In this document: piece after piece, positions 42,871 through 55,405 of the stretch
Position numbering within the stretch: the first letter of the stretch is position 1
How the letters are laid out: the number at the start of each line of letters is the position of its first letter
Origin: Alentia gelatinosa
Taxonomy: Eukaryota > Annelida > Polychaeta > Phyllodocida > Polynoidae
Assembly (NCBI GenBank): GCA_950022655.1
Contig: OX465580.1
Location: forward strand, 121,193,016-121,257,015
Reading direction: 5' to 3'
Length of the DNA: 64,000 nucleotides
Notes under the pieces: model-generated
Told to the model about the DNA's origin: nothing
Seen by the model: only the letters and a program-made list of their open reading frames with translations
Databases searched by the model: none
Translations under genes and position numbers: made by a program

Positions 42871-43603
42871 AGAGAAGCTTAGCTTGGCAGGAGGCGCACA
42901 AATTAAAACCCTTTATAAGTAAAGGGTTGGTTCCACCAGCACGATGATTTCTGTTTCGCAAGGTCGAGCTGTGTCTTATAGCACCTCGCTGCATCATGAA
43001 GAATCGGGATGAATCTTGTAAGATCTGGTCACACAATTATCCCTATGTGTGTAGCCCATATTATCCCTCAAATGAGGCTATTCTACCTCCGCGATTCAGA
43101 TATTCGCACACGATCCATCCCAATCTAGCAAGTCAACAATTCGGCCATCATCAGGACATATCGCACGTCCTGGTGGAATCCCCTGTTAGATACCAAAGTG
43201 ATCACGTTTGTTTCGGAATAAAAGTATTACAAAGAAAATATGAACAAGCGAATAGAGCCTGGAGTTTAAATTAAATCGAATTCGGTTTCAGAGTCTTGCA
43301 CAATTTTTCCATACATAGAAATAGAGAAAATTCAGCCCGAGGCCCTCTTGTTGAACACAGGTTATAATACAGGCAGGATCAGAGAAAAGTAGTACACAAA
43401 GTTATACACGGCTGTCAAGTCAAGTCAAATTAAAAAGCATGCGATCCAGACTCCGCTTTGTTTATTTCAACATATAGCCATCATTTAACATTATACAGTA
43501 AAATATTATGCAGTTCTAGAGCATACATGTACATATTCTTCAATAGTGTTACGTATGAAATATAGTGTTTTGTGTAATATGGTATGGTTGTCCAGTTCTA
43601 AAA
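42871..43603. other. Non-coding; short unassigned frame
   Basis: A 92-codon ATG frame at 42996-43274 shows no domain. A short GTCAA tandem lies near 43408-43425. Confidence 0.4.
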
Positions 43604-44160
43604 TTAATCAATAGTATTACCATAAAATGCATCTTCATACTCAAGCTGAGGTCTATACCGGTCTGTTCTGCCAGCAGTCATACTCCTAATACTGTGTAGA
43701 TGAGTGGGTATAACCGATGCCATATTGGTCTCCGCGCATAGGGTGTTGAGGGTGTAAGGTTTACTGGACGCATGATGAGATGCTCGTGTTAGGCGGATAT
43801 CACTGTGTTTGAACAGCTCTCTGCCTGCCCACCTACCAAACATGCCCACCGGCCCGGCTTGGGCACACGCCGATCTCCGGATACGATGCCAGGCCTGATA
43901 TGACACGAGGGCTCGACTCACCAACCCAACTCAGTGTCAAGATAAGCGTGGCCAATTGCCCGGATGCAACCTGCCCGCCCTCTTCTGGCACGACAAACAA
44001 TCAGCCTCGTTCTGGAGTGCGGACAAAATGGCTGACGGCCTCTGATGTCCGTTGACGGGCGCGCTACACGACGGGCAGGTCCGGAAACACTCGCTGATGA
44101 TGAAGTCAAGGTACCAGGTGGAGAGATATATGGCGAGGCTATTGATCTGTTCAAGCCGCT
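43604..44160 (-). other. GC-rich island with a possible exon
   Basis: CpG-rich sequence stands out from AT-rich flanks. On the minus strand an open stretch of about 78 codons (44154-43918, no ATG start) runs into GGTTG|GTGAGT, a consensus splice donor, at 43916. A second frame follows at 43924-43604. No family is recognised. It could be an internal or first exon of a host gene, or an old GC-rich repeat. Confidence 0.3.
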
Positions 44161-47100
44161 AATTGGGTTTTTTCTGAAGTATTTTGCAAATGATTAATGC
44201 CCTCTATTAAGAGTGAGAAGTTATTTTTTTCTCCTCATGTGTTTGTAGAAGATTGGATACGGCTTGGGAGATGAAGAGCTCTTGAGGACGTAAGAAGTGC
44301 CCCTCAGTTTTCTCTTTGACGTCTGCCCCCAAAAAACACTAAGTACACGCAGCACTGAATGGTTCCGAAAATCAGTATGCATGCTTTCACCGACGAAGGT
44401 GGTAAACTCTTGTGTGAACATTTGCGTTTTAGTAAGCCATTTATCAGGTAAGTTTTCTTACCTTAGAAATGAAGTGTTTCCAATCTAAGGTAGGCCCTAT
44501 ATCAGTTAGTATGAACACCATAACGCTGAAGTATAAAATTAAATTTACGAATGATTTTGTAGATAGATTAAATACGATTGTACCGATGCCACATATAAAG
44601 AACCCAAAGAGTAAGAGTCTGATCCTTAATAAAGATATATCTGAAAAGGGTCGGAGTAAAGACTGTCGGGATCATAGTATCTTTGAAGGTCTCTAGTGTC
44701 CACTATGGCCTGCATCAGGTGATTATATCCCGGCGTGAGACATGGGTCGTAGGCACATTATCGAGTTCCGGGCACCTCACACGCCTGCCATCAGACTGGT
44801 TTACGGTCAAACTTACCCTCTCTTTCTAATGCATTCGGAAAGGCAGGTCGCATCGGACACCCTGCGAGAACAATAAAAGAAGCTGCCATTTGCTGGCCGT
44901 AACAAGAGGGTAGGGATTCCCAATGGGAGCAAGGCATTGAGCTGCTCCATCACGACCACCGGGCCCTCCCCCATTCAGCTACATTCAGAAGCCACAAATT
45001 ACCACTCCCTCAGCCATGGAGGGGGTTTAAACCCCACCGCTGTCAGTCTACGCGGTACTGCCAGAAAGAACAGCCTATTTGTAGGTACTGAGTCTGGTCA
45101 AATGTGGGACAGGACACGGGGAATAAAACCCATACAAGTAGAGGAAGAAATCACATTAATGGGGTAACTAGAGAGTCACAAATGCCACAGTGTGAATAAA
45201 ACACAAACATTAAGACAGCACAATAGTGTCATGACTTGGTCAATATGGGATTGCTGTATTGGATCTTTTTTGTGTTGAAGGATGAGTATGTTCCATACAT
45301 AAACAATCCAAAAGAGGATGTACGCTTAATGAGGCGGATGCATTCTAACGCTATACATTATTATTCCTATGCTTTGTGAAATTTGGACTGTTAAACTATT
45401 GAAATATATAGACATATACACACTGTACAGATATTTCAATATACATTCCATCACTCAGGTTGTGTTGACCAAAACTGTCCAGAAGCCTCTAAATATGGGC
45501 ACATACCCTGGGTACCAAACGGTCTTGCCCTGTCTTGGTCCTTTTTGCCTATAGCAAGTACATAAATTGTCTTCTGTCTTGCCATATGTTAGTGAAATAC
45601 GTCATAGTATAGTATAGTGTTAATATTGATAATATTGATATAGTTTGAATTACCGGTATATGACCCTGTTGCTATTGTTCAATTATGTAACATGTTATGA
45701 GGGAATGGAGTATAAAAACAAAAATTATATCTTATTCTGTGGCCTAATCTGAAAGTACGATCATGGAAACTGCCATTCAGATATTGGGATAATTCAAAAA
45801 TCTCACTGCAACCGATTTATATTATTGATTGTGCTATAGTAATTGCTAGTCAAATTGAATTCTTTTGCGAGATGCCATAGAAATGTGAAAAAGGGGGAGG
45901 GGGCAAAGCTACAGAATGTGAATTACAAGCTATTGGCAAATACGAAAATCTTGAAGAGACTGTTGAATTATTTATTTTATGGATGTTCTAATGTTGGGCA
46001 TCTCCTTTTTCGATAGTTTTTCCATATAATGTCATATTTTAGGGCACGTATGTTTAGAGGCCTGAATATTCTTCTCGTTCATTATAATCTTTTCACAAAT
46101 TGATCTATTGAAAAAATCTGTTTTCAGCCTCCAGCATAAACAATCAGTGGGACAGCTTATTTTCTGCCCTGGGACATGTCCCTGGCACACGTCCAAGGGA
46201 GGCAGACCACACAGACTAACTTCCTACACAAAATACACCTCAAACCTAATTAGTCAATGCAGCCGAAAGATTAAACTCTACACAAAATGGACACCGACAT
46301 CAAACACAACCAGCTTCTCCAAATGGCGGCAGGAATGCTCTAACCAATCACAGGCCAGCTTGTTAACTGCATAGAAGCATCGACCAATGAAAGAAGTCGA
46401 TGGCAGGGTACGCATGGGGCCGTAGTCGTGAGCGATGGGCGATGGATGACGCCTCTTAAATACTTTTTTTTCAACTCCTCTCAACAACGGTCGAGTTTTT
46501 CAGGTACTTCTCCTTTACAACACACGCATGTGGAGAAGCCAATAAATACCAATTATGAAAAACGAAGGCATTCTGCAATACAAAATCTATCAATTTGTGA
46601 AGTTATTGTGGCAATTCTTGGACGTCTTAGAACTGGAAGGTGGTGTAAACTATACACATAGTTGTACAGCCTATATGGAGTGGCGATGTCCTTTGCCGGC
46701 AACGTTTAAAAGTATAAAGAGGCTAACGCACTATGCGGATACCTGGGCGAAGACTTGATAGTTTATTTTTCTCTTTTTCTTTCTTTTTTCTTTCTTTCTC
46801 TGTTCCAAATGGAAGAACTACAAAACTAAGTGTTTTGTTTCATGATATATAGATGTCCAAGTCAGGAAGGTGAACTATACATCTAGATCGTCATACTGTG
46901 GCTGCAATCATCAACGGCGGAGGCTAGAATAATACTATACACCTGTGAGCGAACGTCTATGAAACACTACCCGCTGCTAGGTGTGCAGTATGAATTATGT
47001 TCGCGCCCGCTATGACCAACGTTCGTCTCACTATGTAATTGTTCGCATTGCCCACAACAACATTAGAGCATTGAGCATTTCAAGAAAAAAACTAAATCGT

Positions 47101-47189
47101 GGTGACTCCAGAGACATGCTACGACCTCCCGGTAACAACTCGAAGTATAAAATTGCCAAATAACGAGGTATCTAATGTGGGGCGTTCAC
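44161..47189. other. Non-coding, mostly unassigned
   Basis: Only short frames without domains. A GC-richer zone at 44740-45130 has the palindrome GGGGTTTAAACCCC at about 45022. A hairpin GAAATATATAGACATAT/ATATTTCAATATA lies at about 45400-45440. CCAAT-type motifs at about 46340 and 46383, with TTAAATAC at 46457, could be a decayed promoter. No gene is supportable. Confidence 0.4.
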
Positions 47190-48925
47190 CTGAGACAGTT
47201 AAGGTTGCTCATATATAAGGCTGATAGTAAGACATTTTGGCATACGATCAAAGAAATTATTCCTATAGTTCAGATGCCAAGGGTAGTTCTGAGGTAATAA
47301 AAATCAAAAATTATATTGGTGAGATTATTGATAACGCTGAGGTTCCTCATTATGTAAATAAATACTTTTCTGAAATTGGCTCAAAGCTGGCAGCTGATAT
47401 GCACCTTCCATGGCGCCCCTATATTAAAGATACTCCCTCTAGTTTTGAGGATATGTCCACCACGCCTGCAGAAATACTCGGGGTTCTTAAAAAAAGTCAG
47501 TTCAAATATAAAATCAACGCTGTCTGGTGTAGATTCGGTTAAAGCGATCCAAGAGATCTATGCTGAACTTTATAATTGTATTTTCCATTCCTCTGTAATA
47601 CCTGAGAGCTAGAAAACTGCCATGGTCGCACCCATACCTCAAGCGGGTGACCCATACCAGCCGAATAACCTCAGACCGATTTTATTATTGCCTATTACCC
47701 ACAAGTTAATGGAAATGTTAAAATACAAACATTTTATAGCATAAATGGACCTAAACAACATCCTGTCAGATAACCAATTTGGTTTTAGGAAATCAAAGGC
47801 GGCAATCTCAAAATTCACTGATGAGGTCTTATCGAACAAGAATATTGGTCATTCTACTCTGGCTGTTTTCGTGGATCTCAGAAAAGCATTCAATACGGCA
47901 AATCACCCCATACTTCCTGAAAAACTTTCAAACTTTGGAGTCAACGGGAGTTATAACCTCTGGTTCGAAAATTATTTGAGACTTAGAAAAGAAAAGGTTA
48001 AGGCCAATAACTTTGTTTCTCTGACTAGAGACATTAAACATGGTGTACCGCAAGGCTCTATGCTAGGGCCATTCTTGTTCCTACTCTATGCTAATGATAT
48101 GTCTAAGAGTCTGATAGATAGTAAAGTTATACTGTTTGCGGATGATACTGTAATTTTCAAACATGCTAATGAAGTGACTTCTTTGTATGAAAAGATTCAA
48201 TATGGTCTAGAATGCTTTATAACGTGGTGTACACAGAATAAGATGCGTATCAATGTTGGTAAGACCAAGCACATTCTGTTCTGATCAAAAATCTAAAATA
48301 TAGACACCATTTTGCGTCTCTGAAAAAGATTGATATTTCAGAATGTATAAGCTAGCCATAATGCAAGGTAACCTAACAGAAAGAGCCGCCCTGGCTGTGT
48401 ATAAAACTGCAATCCTGCCGTATTTTGATTATGAGGATGTTCTGTTAGAAAGCACTCATATTTATTTCAAAAGTACTACAAAACAAGGTTCTAAGACTCT
48501 AAGACTAAAATCTTTTTTTAGATAAACTGGAACCAGATCTTTATCTACAACCAGGCATTTAGAAATTTAGAAACATAAGGTTCTAAGACTTTGTTTAAAG
48601 GTATCAGCTTCATTCTGTTAGGAACCTGCATCGGTACGCTGAGATCCCTCTGCTGAAAGATAGAAGAGAGGCATACATATTGAACTATGTGTATAAAATG
48701 TATAGAAATATTTGGTTTACAGACAATAGTAGGAAAACAACTCGAGCCTTTGATGCTCCAGTTCATTATACCGATAGGCCAAGCTTATATGTGTTCATTG
48801 AGATTTCATGATGACACGAATTGGAACAAGCTGAGTCCACTGATCAGGAATACTGAAGCATACATAATGTTTAAATCGTTGACCAAGGCTAAATTAAAAA
48901 GCAGTATTTGGGAAATTTAGCCTAG
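47190..48925 (+). pseudogene. CR1/Jockey-like LINE ORF2 remnant
   Basis: Across several frames the segment gives YKADSKTFWHTIKEI (about 47205), a linker with YVNKYFSEIGSKLA (about 47352), and a frameshift near 47515. RT entry follows: a TAG where PESWKT is usual, near 47608-47613, then TAMVAPIPQAGDPYQPNNLR. A TAA interrupts just before the M at 47745. The RT core is open from there: DNQFGFRKSKAA, AVFVDLRKAFNTANH, GVPQGSMLGPFLF, FADDTVIFKH and KMRINVGKTK. The C-terminal half is broken but includes ILPYFDYEDVL, EIPLLKDRREAYILNYVYK (about 48640) and NWNKLSPLIRN (about 48825). An old copy with at least three frame changes and several stops. Confidence 0.85.
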
Positions 48926-49024
48926 ACACTGCCTCTCCGTCCGATTGTGATTTACAAATCACATTTTACATTGGGGGTGTGGAGTCGGGTATAAAAATTT
49001 GATATTTTCCTTACATTCTTTTTT

Positions 49025-49112
49025 TTTAATACAATGCGTACAAGATGGGGAGAGGGTGGAGGGTTAGTTTTTTAAAGAAATCTTTCTACATGCTTTATGA
49101 ATGAATGACCCT
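49025..49112 (-). repeat. MITE-like end (inverse of AAGGGTCATTCATAAAGC)
   Basis: The right end CATGCTTTATGAATGAATGA then CCCTT, plus the inner GCGTACAAGATGGGG, match the repeat at 2199-2348. The left limit is unclear. Confidence 0.4.
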
Positions 49113-49830
49113 TCCAAGATTCCGAATGTCAACCAGACACACTGGTGAGCAGGTGTTACACCGAGTGAGCAGCTCTTCACGTGGAGTAATGGAAGTCAAC
49201 CTGCACGACCTCCAACACGAATTCCGCCCACGCAGTCCGAGCCGGCGCCATCTGGTGATGCTCGGGTGTCCTAAGTGGGCCGTCCTTGGCCCCGCTAAGT
49301 GGATCCTGTTTCCTCCCCACCCCTCCTGGAGCCATCCGACGGGCTTCAAGGCCTGGTTGACCCGTCCATACGCATGTAGGTGCGGCGGGAATGAGAGTTC
49401 AAATTCAAGTACGAGGAAGCATCTAGTGTCACTCGTAGGGCTGCAGTTGGGCCAACGTCCTATTGGACCTAGGCAGGGGCTTCTCCCAACTCACATGTAC
49501 ATAGGATAGATGAGCACAGGCGGTAGACTAAGGGATAATGAACTTTATATATGAAATTAAATATTGGTTTCTTATCCCGACTAGTCTCACAAAATCCTAC
49601 ATTACTTCACAGTCGGACTTTCTTCTTGATTTCTGTCACGATTACCATTTCTCGGCTGGTAATGCCTTGCAAAGGGTTCAATAGTTAACTTCATGTTGGG
49701 GCTTTACCAAAGGGAGCACGTCATTTTTACTTATTGGCTTCTACTTAACACTTCACCATCAACTGGGGATACTATTGTCTATATACAATATTGATGTACT
49801 TAATAGAATTGGCTCTATTACAGTGTATCA
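49113..49830. other. GC-richer unassigned segment
   Basis: A 134-codon ATG frame (49105-49509) lies in GC-richer DNA and has no recognised domain. The 16-mer CCGCCCACGCAGTCCG at 49224 recurs at 62580. A palindromic TTATATATGAAATTAAATATTGG region near 49545 is AT-rich background. Confidence 0.35.
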
Positions 49831-50370
49831 ATGTCAGTTTCTAGGACACTGAGGTTTCGGCCCTTCTCACTAAGACTAGCGGAATCCCACAGTAATGCTG
49901 TCTCACGCAATATGACTCACAGATGTGCGGATTTCCAAGTGTTTGGAAAAGAATCACAGTACTGTAAACATTCCCAGAAACTCTTAGCTGATGCCTTCAT
50001 GGTAACCACAATGTATGCTACTACTCTTCAAAGTGTCCATAAACCTTCAATGATGTATGCGGCTAACCGAAATGCCATCCTTATCCTGACTCATGGAAAA
50101 GGAGTTTTCCTGAGGGTTCCATTTCTTTTTATACGAAAACACGAGATATCAAGAATTTTAGTAAAGCGCGTTCAGCTTCTACCAGTCAAAGGCGCTCAGA
50201 CACCTAACCGTTTGACTTACCTCGTGCTAAGACGATCAAGCACCCTTCGGAGTTGCCTCTACGAGATATCCTCGCATATGTTCGGATATTACTATGCGTC
50301 AACTCCTAAGAGCATACTGAAACCAGTCAATATTGTACAAGTATTAACCACAGCCAGCATACAATATTAG
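49831..50370 (+). CDS. Unrecognised ORF, 179 codons
   Basis: An ATG-initiated frame of moderate GC content in AT-rich flanks. No domain, signal peptide or membrane segment is evident. It is rich in Ser, Leu, Arg and Val, with scattered Cys. No splice sites or promoter are obvious. It could be chance, or the remnant of a mobile element. I list it only because it is the longest unexplained ATG frame in this half of the window. Confidence 0.18.
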   Translation: MSVSRTLRFRPFSLRLAESHSNAVSRNMTHRCADFQVFGKESQYCKHSQKLLADAFMVTTMYATTLQSVHKPSMMYAANRNAILILTHGKGVFLRVPFLFIRKHEISRILVKRVQLLPVKGAQTPNRLTYLVLRRSSTLRSCLYEISSHMFGYYYASTPKSILKPVNIVQVLTTASIQY

Positions 50371-52033
50371 GGTAATTGAAGTTAACATGTCAACAACAAT
50401 GGCGATTCGATAGAAGTAGATCTAAAACAAGCATCTTCTAGGTGTGGCAACTTCAGCTTGCGTTTCGTTTTACACCCACTACTTACAGATAGAATTATCA
50501 TTCAGAAGTTTTACTTGTTTATCAAAATATATTGCTGGTATTAACACTGAGCATATATATATGCACAGATCGTCTGAACATCTTCTAGAAAATTAAGAAT
50601 GAATCACAGTAAATTAAAAATTTTAAAAAGGAAAGCTTGGAATGACCACTTTGTTTATGTTGCCTCGCAGATAGGCACGGAATATACATTATCAAAAAAT
50701 GGATGCTATGTTACTGTAAATTTGGATCAATAAACACTGCTAAAAAACAGCAACTCAATTGTCTTAAGACCACTTTCGAACTCATGCATTCATAAAACTA
50801 CTGCTATCAAATGGGATGGGAGGGCCATATTATACCCTCTCTTATATTATTTCGTGCAAGACTACAACTTAAATGTTGAAAACACTTATATGCTCAGCCA
50901 CCGACTAGAATATCTAACAAGGTCACGGAGGGTGTATCCTTTCAGGTTTTCACAATTACATCTTGTAGACCAGCCAAGCTAATTGTTGTAGATATCTTGT
51001 GACCAGTCAGGCGAGTGTGACCTGACGAAAGTGACCAAATCAGAATGCCCCCATCAGTTTATAAGCTCGTTACAAGAGGACTCCACGCCAGCCCATATGG
51101 AGAAGTAAACCAATCAGGACTTAGGGATTAGGTCAAGTGACCTTGGTATTCTGTATCTAATTTGTTTATAGCGTTATTCATACAACTGTTGTGGATTAGA
51201 CATTCCTTCATCCTGAACGCCCTGGCAATACAAACACACTACTATCTGAATCATCGGATAATCAATTCTACAGATACACATGTCTATGTAAAGCTGAATT
51301 GTAAATATACTTAGTCTCAGCCCCTTACTATAGAATGGTGTAATTTTTTTGCAAATATCATCATATCGTAATGATGGGTAGTAGAGACATGCACACAGGC
51401 ACTGAGAATGATAATCATGAAAAAACCACTATGAGTTTTGCATTCACTTAATATATTTTTTTTTTAAACACACCTATCATGACCTTTCCAATTGTTGCTG
51501 CGCAAACGGAAGTTGCTATGCGGTCCTTCATTTAGAGGAATTTGGGGCTGGCCTGATTTCGGCTTGCCGCCTAATAAAAGCAGAATTAGTGAAACGAAGG
51601 TCATTTCCGGAGGCGCGCCGCCTGACAGTGGCTTACTTTGTTGATGGAGACTAGTTTGAACCCAATGGGGGGCACCACTTGCTTACCCAATTTCAACAGA
51701 GGTCACGGGTTTTAAGGTGACAAAAGGACGTGACCGAGGTAAGGCAAACCTTTTGAACCGAAGGGAAGGACTATTAGTATTCATGTTTGTTTGGATAAAA
51801 GTGAGAGTAGGATATAGGATTATATTATAGTCATTCATAGGGCTTCATCATTATATGCAATGTAAACTCGATTGTTTAGATCATTCATAAAATATTCAGA
51901 CAAATAACGACTCAATGATTATTTCAAGCATTGTTCATCGTAATATCAAAACGTATACAAATGGTATATCGTATTTTGGGAGCCACATCAAGTGACAGTC
52001 CAAAAATGAGAGCGACGAGTCTGCTTGGTAAGC
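50371..52033. other. Non-coding, nothing recognised
   Basis: AT-rich with GC-richer spots at 51000-51130 and 51520-51640. No clear repeat boundaries and no gene-like frame. Confidence 0.45.
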
Positions 52034-52253
52034 CTAAAGGGGGTGTTCCACTGGACCGACTGTAGCCGATTTGGTAGCCAGATAGTCGCCAATTCATAAA
52101 CGGATGCCTTCGAGTTTCTCAAGTCTTTGAAAATGGACATTTATTAAACTATTATTATCAGTATAAAAAACATTACGATATGTGACCTTCCTCTTAAAGG
52201 CCCAGGAACAATCGATCGGGTGAGAATTCGGCCTGGTGGAGCACCCCCTTTAG
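52034..52253. mobile_element. 220-bp inverted-repeat MITE, CTAAAGGGGGTG ends
   Basis: CTAAAGGGGGTGTTCCACTG at the left is mirrored by TGGTGGAGCACCCCCTTTAG at the right, about 19 bp with one or two mismatches. The interior is unique and AT-rich. Confidence 0.65.
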
Positions 52254-53470
52254 ACGGGGCAGTTTACTGCAGTGGATAACCCTACAGAGGTGTGACAGGG
52301 ATTGTGGCTGATAATTTTGCCTACCGACGCTCTACGACAAATGAACATATTCGTGTGCATATAGCCCCACTATGCAGCGGTAGCGTCGGAAGCAGATATT
52401 CGTAGTGTGTCGTATGGTGCATCGTAGGGCGCGTCGCAAAGTCTGATCCACTGATCCGACTGGACCTGACTTTCCGACGCGATATCGCATTTGCGTGTGA
52501 AATCGCATCGTAAGGACCATCGCAATGGATCGGGAGTCAGTGGATGGTACTTCTAACATTGCAGTATATTTTAAAAAAAAACAAAGAGAAAACACCCCTC
52601 GGGATTAATTCCTGGATATAAAGTTTGGAATATCAAAGGAAAATACTATATGATATATTTATAGCAAACCGGGTTAATCTGGGGCATCTGCTAAAATCAT
52701 CCAACAATCAAATGTAATAATGAAATAATAAAAGGGTTTCACACCTGTCCCTCCCAATATGTAAAGCTTCTTCATTTCATCACAGGGGAGAGATCCAGTT
52801 GTGGCTCGTGTTAAAAGGATCATACGCGATCAAAGGTTTCTCATAAACCTCATGAGTCTGCCTCAACCAACGAAGACATATCAGTTTCGTATGAGCATTG
52901 TCAGCTTCCACTCTGAACCTCGGGCCAGGCAAGGTATTACAAAGGGACCCGGAATGGGATTTATGACGAGCGTGATTTGGAAGTGTTCCACACAGAGCAG
53001 AGATGGAACCATGACAGGGTAGAGTCTACTGAAAGGACATTTTAAAATATAGTTACCTATATAGACCTAGGATGTGACGAAGCTACCAGTTGCAGGTTTG
53101 TAGTTGCACCCAGCTTGTTATACCTATATCGCTGGAGAAACTCGAAAGGATGTCGTTGGTAAAGCAAACTGTGAAATGGTCATATATCCGCCTGGGTAGA
53201 CTATAATTTGTTACTGTAATGACAGTACATAACAGTACATGAGGACAGAAATGGCAAGGTGGTTGAAAATAGGGAAGATCAATCCTCATCCCCACATTTC
53301 TCGTCTATGCAGTTAGAATACTTACAATCGTCATCAAGGCAAAATCCAGTAATGAATTTGGCACATCCAAACGAGTGGAATATTGTTTACGTAACGATTC
53401 AAGTGTGGTTCTGGATTTATCTAACCCCCTTCATAGACATTAGAATAGCGTCACAATATCAGAACAATTC
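52254..53470. other. Non-coding; CGATGCGAT-type motifs at left
   Basis: At 52360-52550 repeated ATCGCAT/CGATGCGAT-like motifs and the pair CCACTGATCCGACTGG / CGGGAGTCAGTGG suggest a decayed relative of the element at 6809-7466. Nothing else recognised. Confidence 0.4.
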
Positions 53471-53771
53471 AGGGACCTGTTTCAGTAGTCTCGTGACATT
53501 AGGCCTAGACAGACATCAACAGCAGCACCAACAGTGCAAGCAACAGCGGAAAAAGACTAGCAAATATCAGAAAATCGAAGTGGCCAATCTTCTTCATATT
53601 TGGAGCGATTATGGATTAGATGTATCCCCTACTCATGTTAAAGTGTCATTGTTTAATTCCTACGAGAAGTGGGTGAAACTCAGTGTGTCATAGATTGCAA
53701 TTTTGTGATCTGTCCATATGGTGTCACAGACGCCAACTAGACATGTCACGAAACTACTGAAACAGGTCCCT
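53471..53771. mobile_element. 301-bp inverted-repeat MITE, AGGGACCTGTTTCAGTAG ends
   Basis: The left end AGGGACCTGTTTCAGTAGTC then TCGTGACAT mirrors the right ATGTCACGAAACTACTGAAA then CAGGTCCCT, about 29 bp with one mismatch. The overlapping 144-codon frame is an artefact. Related to 62793-63107, and by an internal block to 14578-15300. Confidence 0.8.
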
Positions 53772-53988
53772 GGTTATTTTGCAAATCTCGTTTTGAATGT
53801 ATAGATCTTCATGTTGATGTCTTGTCTGCTGTCTCTGATTCTGGCCGCTGATTGACCAGTAGATTATGAAGTCATCTTACATCAATCCGCCATGATCATG
53901 CATAGTGCAGTATTGTCATTTTGAGTGAGTTATCGTTGCATACAATTATTTTTATGGCTAAACTTGTCCCAGCAGTAAGATAAAGTAC
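53772..53988. other. Spacer between two MITEs
   Basis: AT-rich. Nothing recognised. Confidence 0.4.
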
Positions 53989-54245
53989 TTTATCATACCC
54001 CTAATAAAAAAACGGCATAGACTTAACATGGGATTTGTTTATGTCACCGGTGTGACATAAAGTGTTTTTTATGTCTCTACTTTATAATATTGAAAAATTG
54101 TGGAAACGGGGTAAGATAATATCTAGACGCCACTCGTTTAAGTTTGAGTTTGTTTAAATCACTCATTATGTTCGACTTGGAGATAACGGAGCCAACAAAT
54201 TGGTGACATAAGTCAACTCAAACTCAAATTCGTGACGTCTCATGA
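53989..54245 (+). mobile_element. Dual-hairpin element, subfamily A, copy 4
   Basis: TATCATACCCCTAATAAAAA ... TTTATGTCACCGGTGTGACA (palindrome) ... GGGGTAAGATAATATCTAGA, then the second hairpin GACGCCACTCG ... CGTGACGTCTC. The loop region of the right module is partly lost compared with the 34469 copy. Confidence 0.82.
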
Positions 54246-54885
54246 TAGTATGTCAACTCAGCAACTCAGTGGAATGGAGGCATAGCCAATCACATCGCTA
54301 GCTATATTTATAGGAATGGTACAGTTCTGGCTATTGTGTCTATAACTGACTATTCTGTTGTCAAAATTGTAAAGAATGGGCCCAAACCAGTAATGGTTCC
54401 GAAGTTCCCAGCTCCAGGATTTCAAGATGAGAAGAAAGGGGTGTTATTGGGAGGATTTCTGATTTTATTAAATAAACCTATAAGCAGGGACCAAATGTGG
54501 GATGGGAAAGCCCCCCCCCCCCCCCTCCTCCCCTTTCCCCTCTCATCTGATCCACCCCTGGGTTCTGTTTTACGCCGGTCCAACATATAGGGACATCCAT
54601 AAAGTACGTCCTCAATCAGGGTTGTGGGGACATTCAAACATGTTGGAAATATTGCGCATAAGTGGTGAGGAATCCATCCTATTTTTTTTCAGAAATTCTG
54701 TATACACACTTACAATCTGAGAAAATTCAATACAGTATTTCAATAGCTGGCATTGTTATATCAACTAAGAGATTTGCTCTACATCCCCTAAGAGTGGCAT
54801 CTATTTATCAATATCCTTGTAAATCTATACCAAGTAATATTTTCCGCCATGACTACAGAAAATTGAAAGGTTATACAAGGCCTCT
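54246..54885. other. Non-coding; a poly-C run and a possible repeat end
   Basis: About 15 C at 54511-54525. GGGACATCCATAAAGTACGT at 54590 resembles the AAGGGTCATTCATAAAGC repeat end. No gene. Confidence 0.4.
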
Positions 54886-54901
54886 CTCTCTCCCTCCTTG
54901 C

Positions 54902-54936
<35 letters not shown>

Positions 54937-55001
54937 TTTTTCTCTCTCTCCCTCCTTGCCTCTCTCTCTCCCCCTCTCTCTCGCTCTCTCTCCCTCCTTG
55001 C

Positions 55002-55075
<74 letters not shown>
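54886..55075. repeat. (CT)n low-complexity tract with a CCCTCCTTGC sub-repeat
   Basis: CT repeats are interrupted every 40-60 bp by CTCCCTCCTTGCCTCTC, so a longer unit was amplified inside the microsatellite. Leu-Ser and Arg-Glu frames over it are artefacts. Confidence 0.92.
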
Positions 55076-55076
<1 letters not shown>

Positions 55077-55405
55077 CAACGAGAGCTAAACAATCAGAGG
55101 CATGCTTAAAGGAAGCCGAAAAGAAATGGCTGGTGGCCAGGACAGAAATGAGGGTAATCCATGGTACCGAGACAGTAACCTGGTCGCAGAACACGTTCAT
55201 GGGAGGGGATGCTGCCTGACCAGGCGGTGGCGTAAGTGAATTAGAATCTGGAGGCAGCGTGGGCCGTCTCTGTGCCGGCCGCGTCTAACTTCCGGCCCGT
55301 CACCCGAGCCCCGCCAGCCCGTGTCCCGAAGATCAGCTTGCCACAGAGGTCCATGGTGTGAAATGAGGCTATTTGCAAGTAGTACGTTGTCTCTGGTAAT
55401 CAGTA
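55076..55405. other. GC-richer unassigned segment
   Basis: Overlapping short frames on both strands, no domain. It may be exon-like, but no splice signals convince me. Confidence 0.35.

Noticed and set aside
43604..43924. 106-codon minus-strand frame in the GC-rich island
   Set aside because: No recognisable domain; the donor-like GTGAGT supports a different frame. Reported only as a GC-rich island.
49105..49509. 134-codon frame in GC-richer DNA
   Set aside because: No domain, promoter or splice signals; only its GC content is suggestive.
50940..51260. Possible second LTR-like region (TTTATAAGC, CCAATC motifs)
   Set aside because: No polyadenylation signal, no matching copy and no clear ends.
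53259..53693. 144-codon frame rich in Gln/Lys
   Set aside because: Its second half lies inside the inverted-repeat element at 53471-53771, so it is not a gene.
54662..55219. 185-codon Leu-Ser frame and 109-codon Arg-Glu frame
   Set aside because: They are produced by the CT low-complexity tract.
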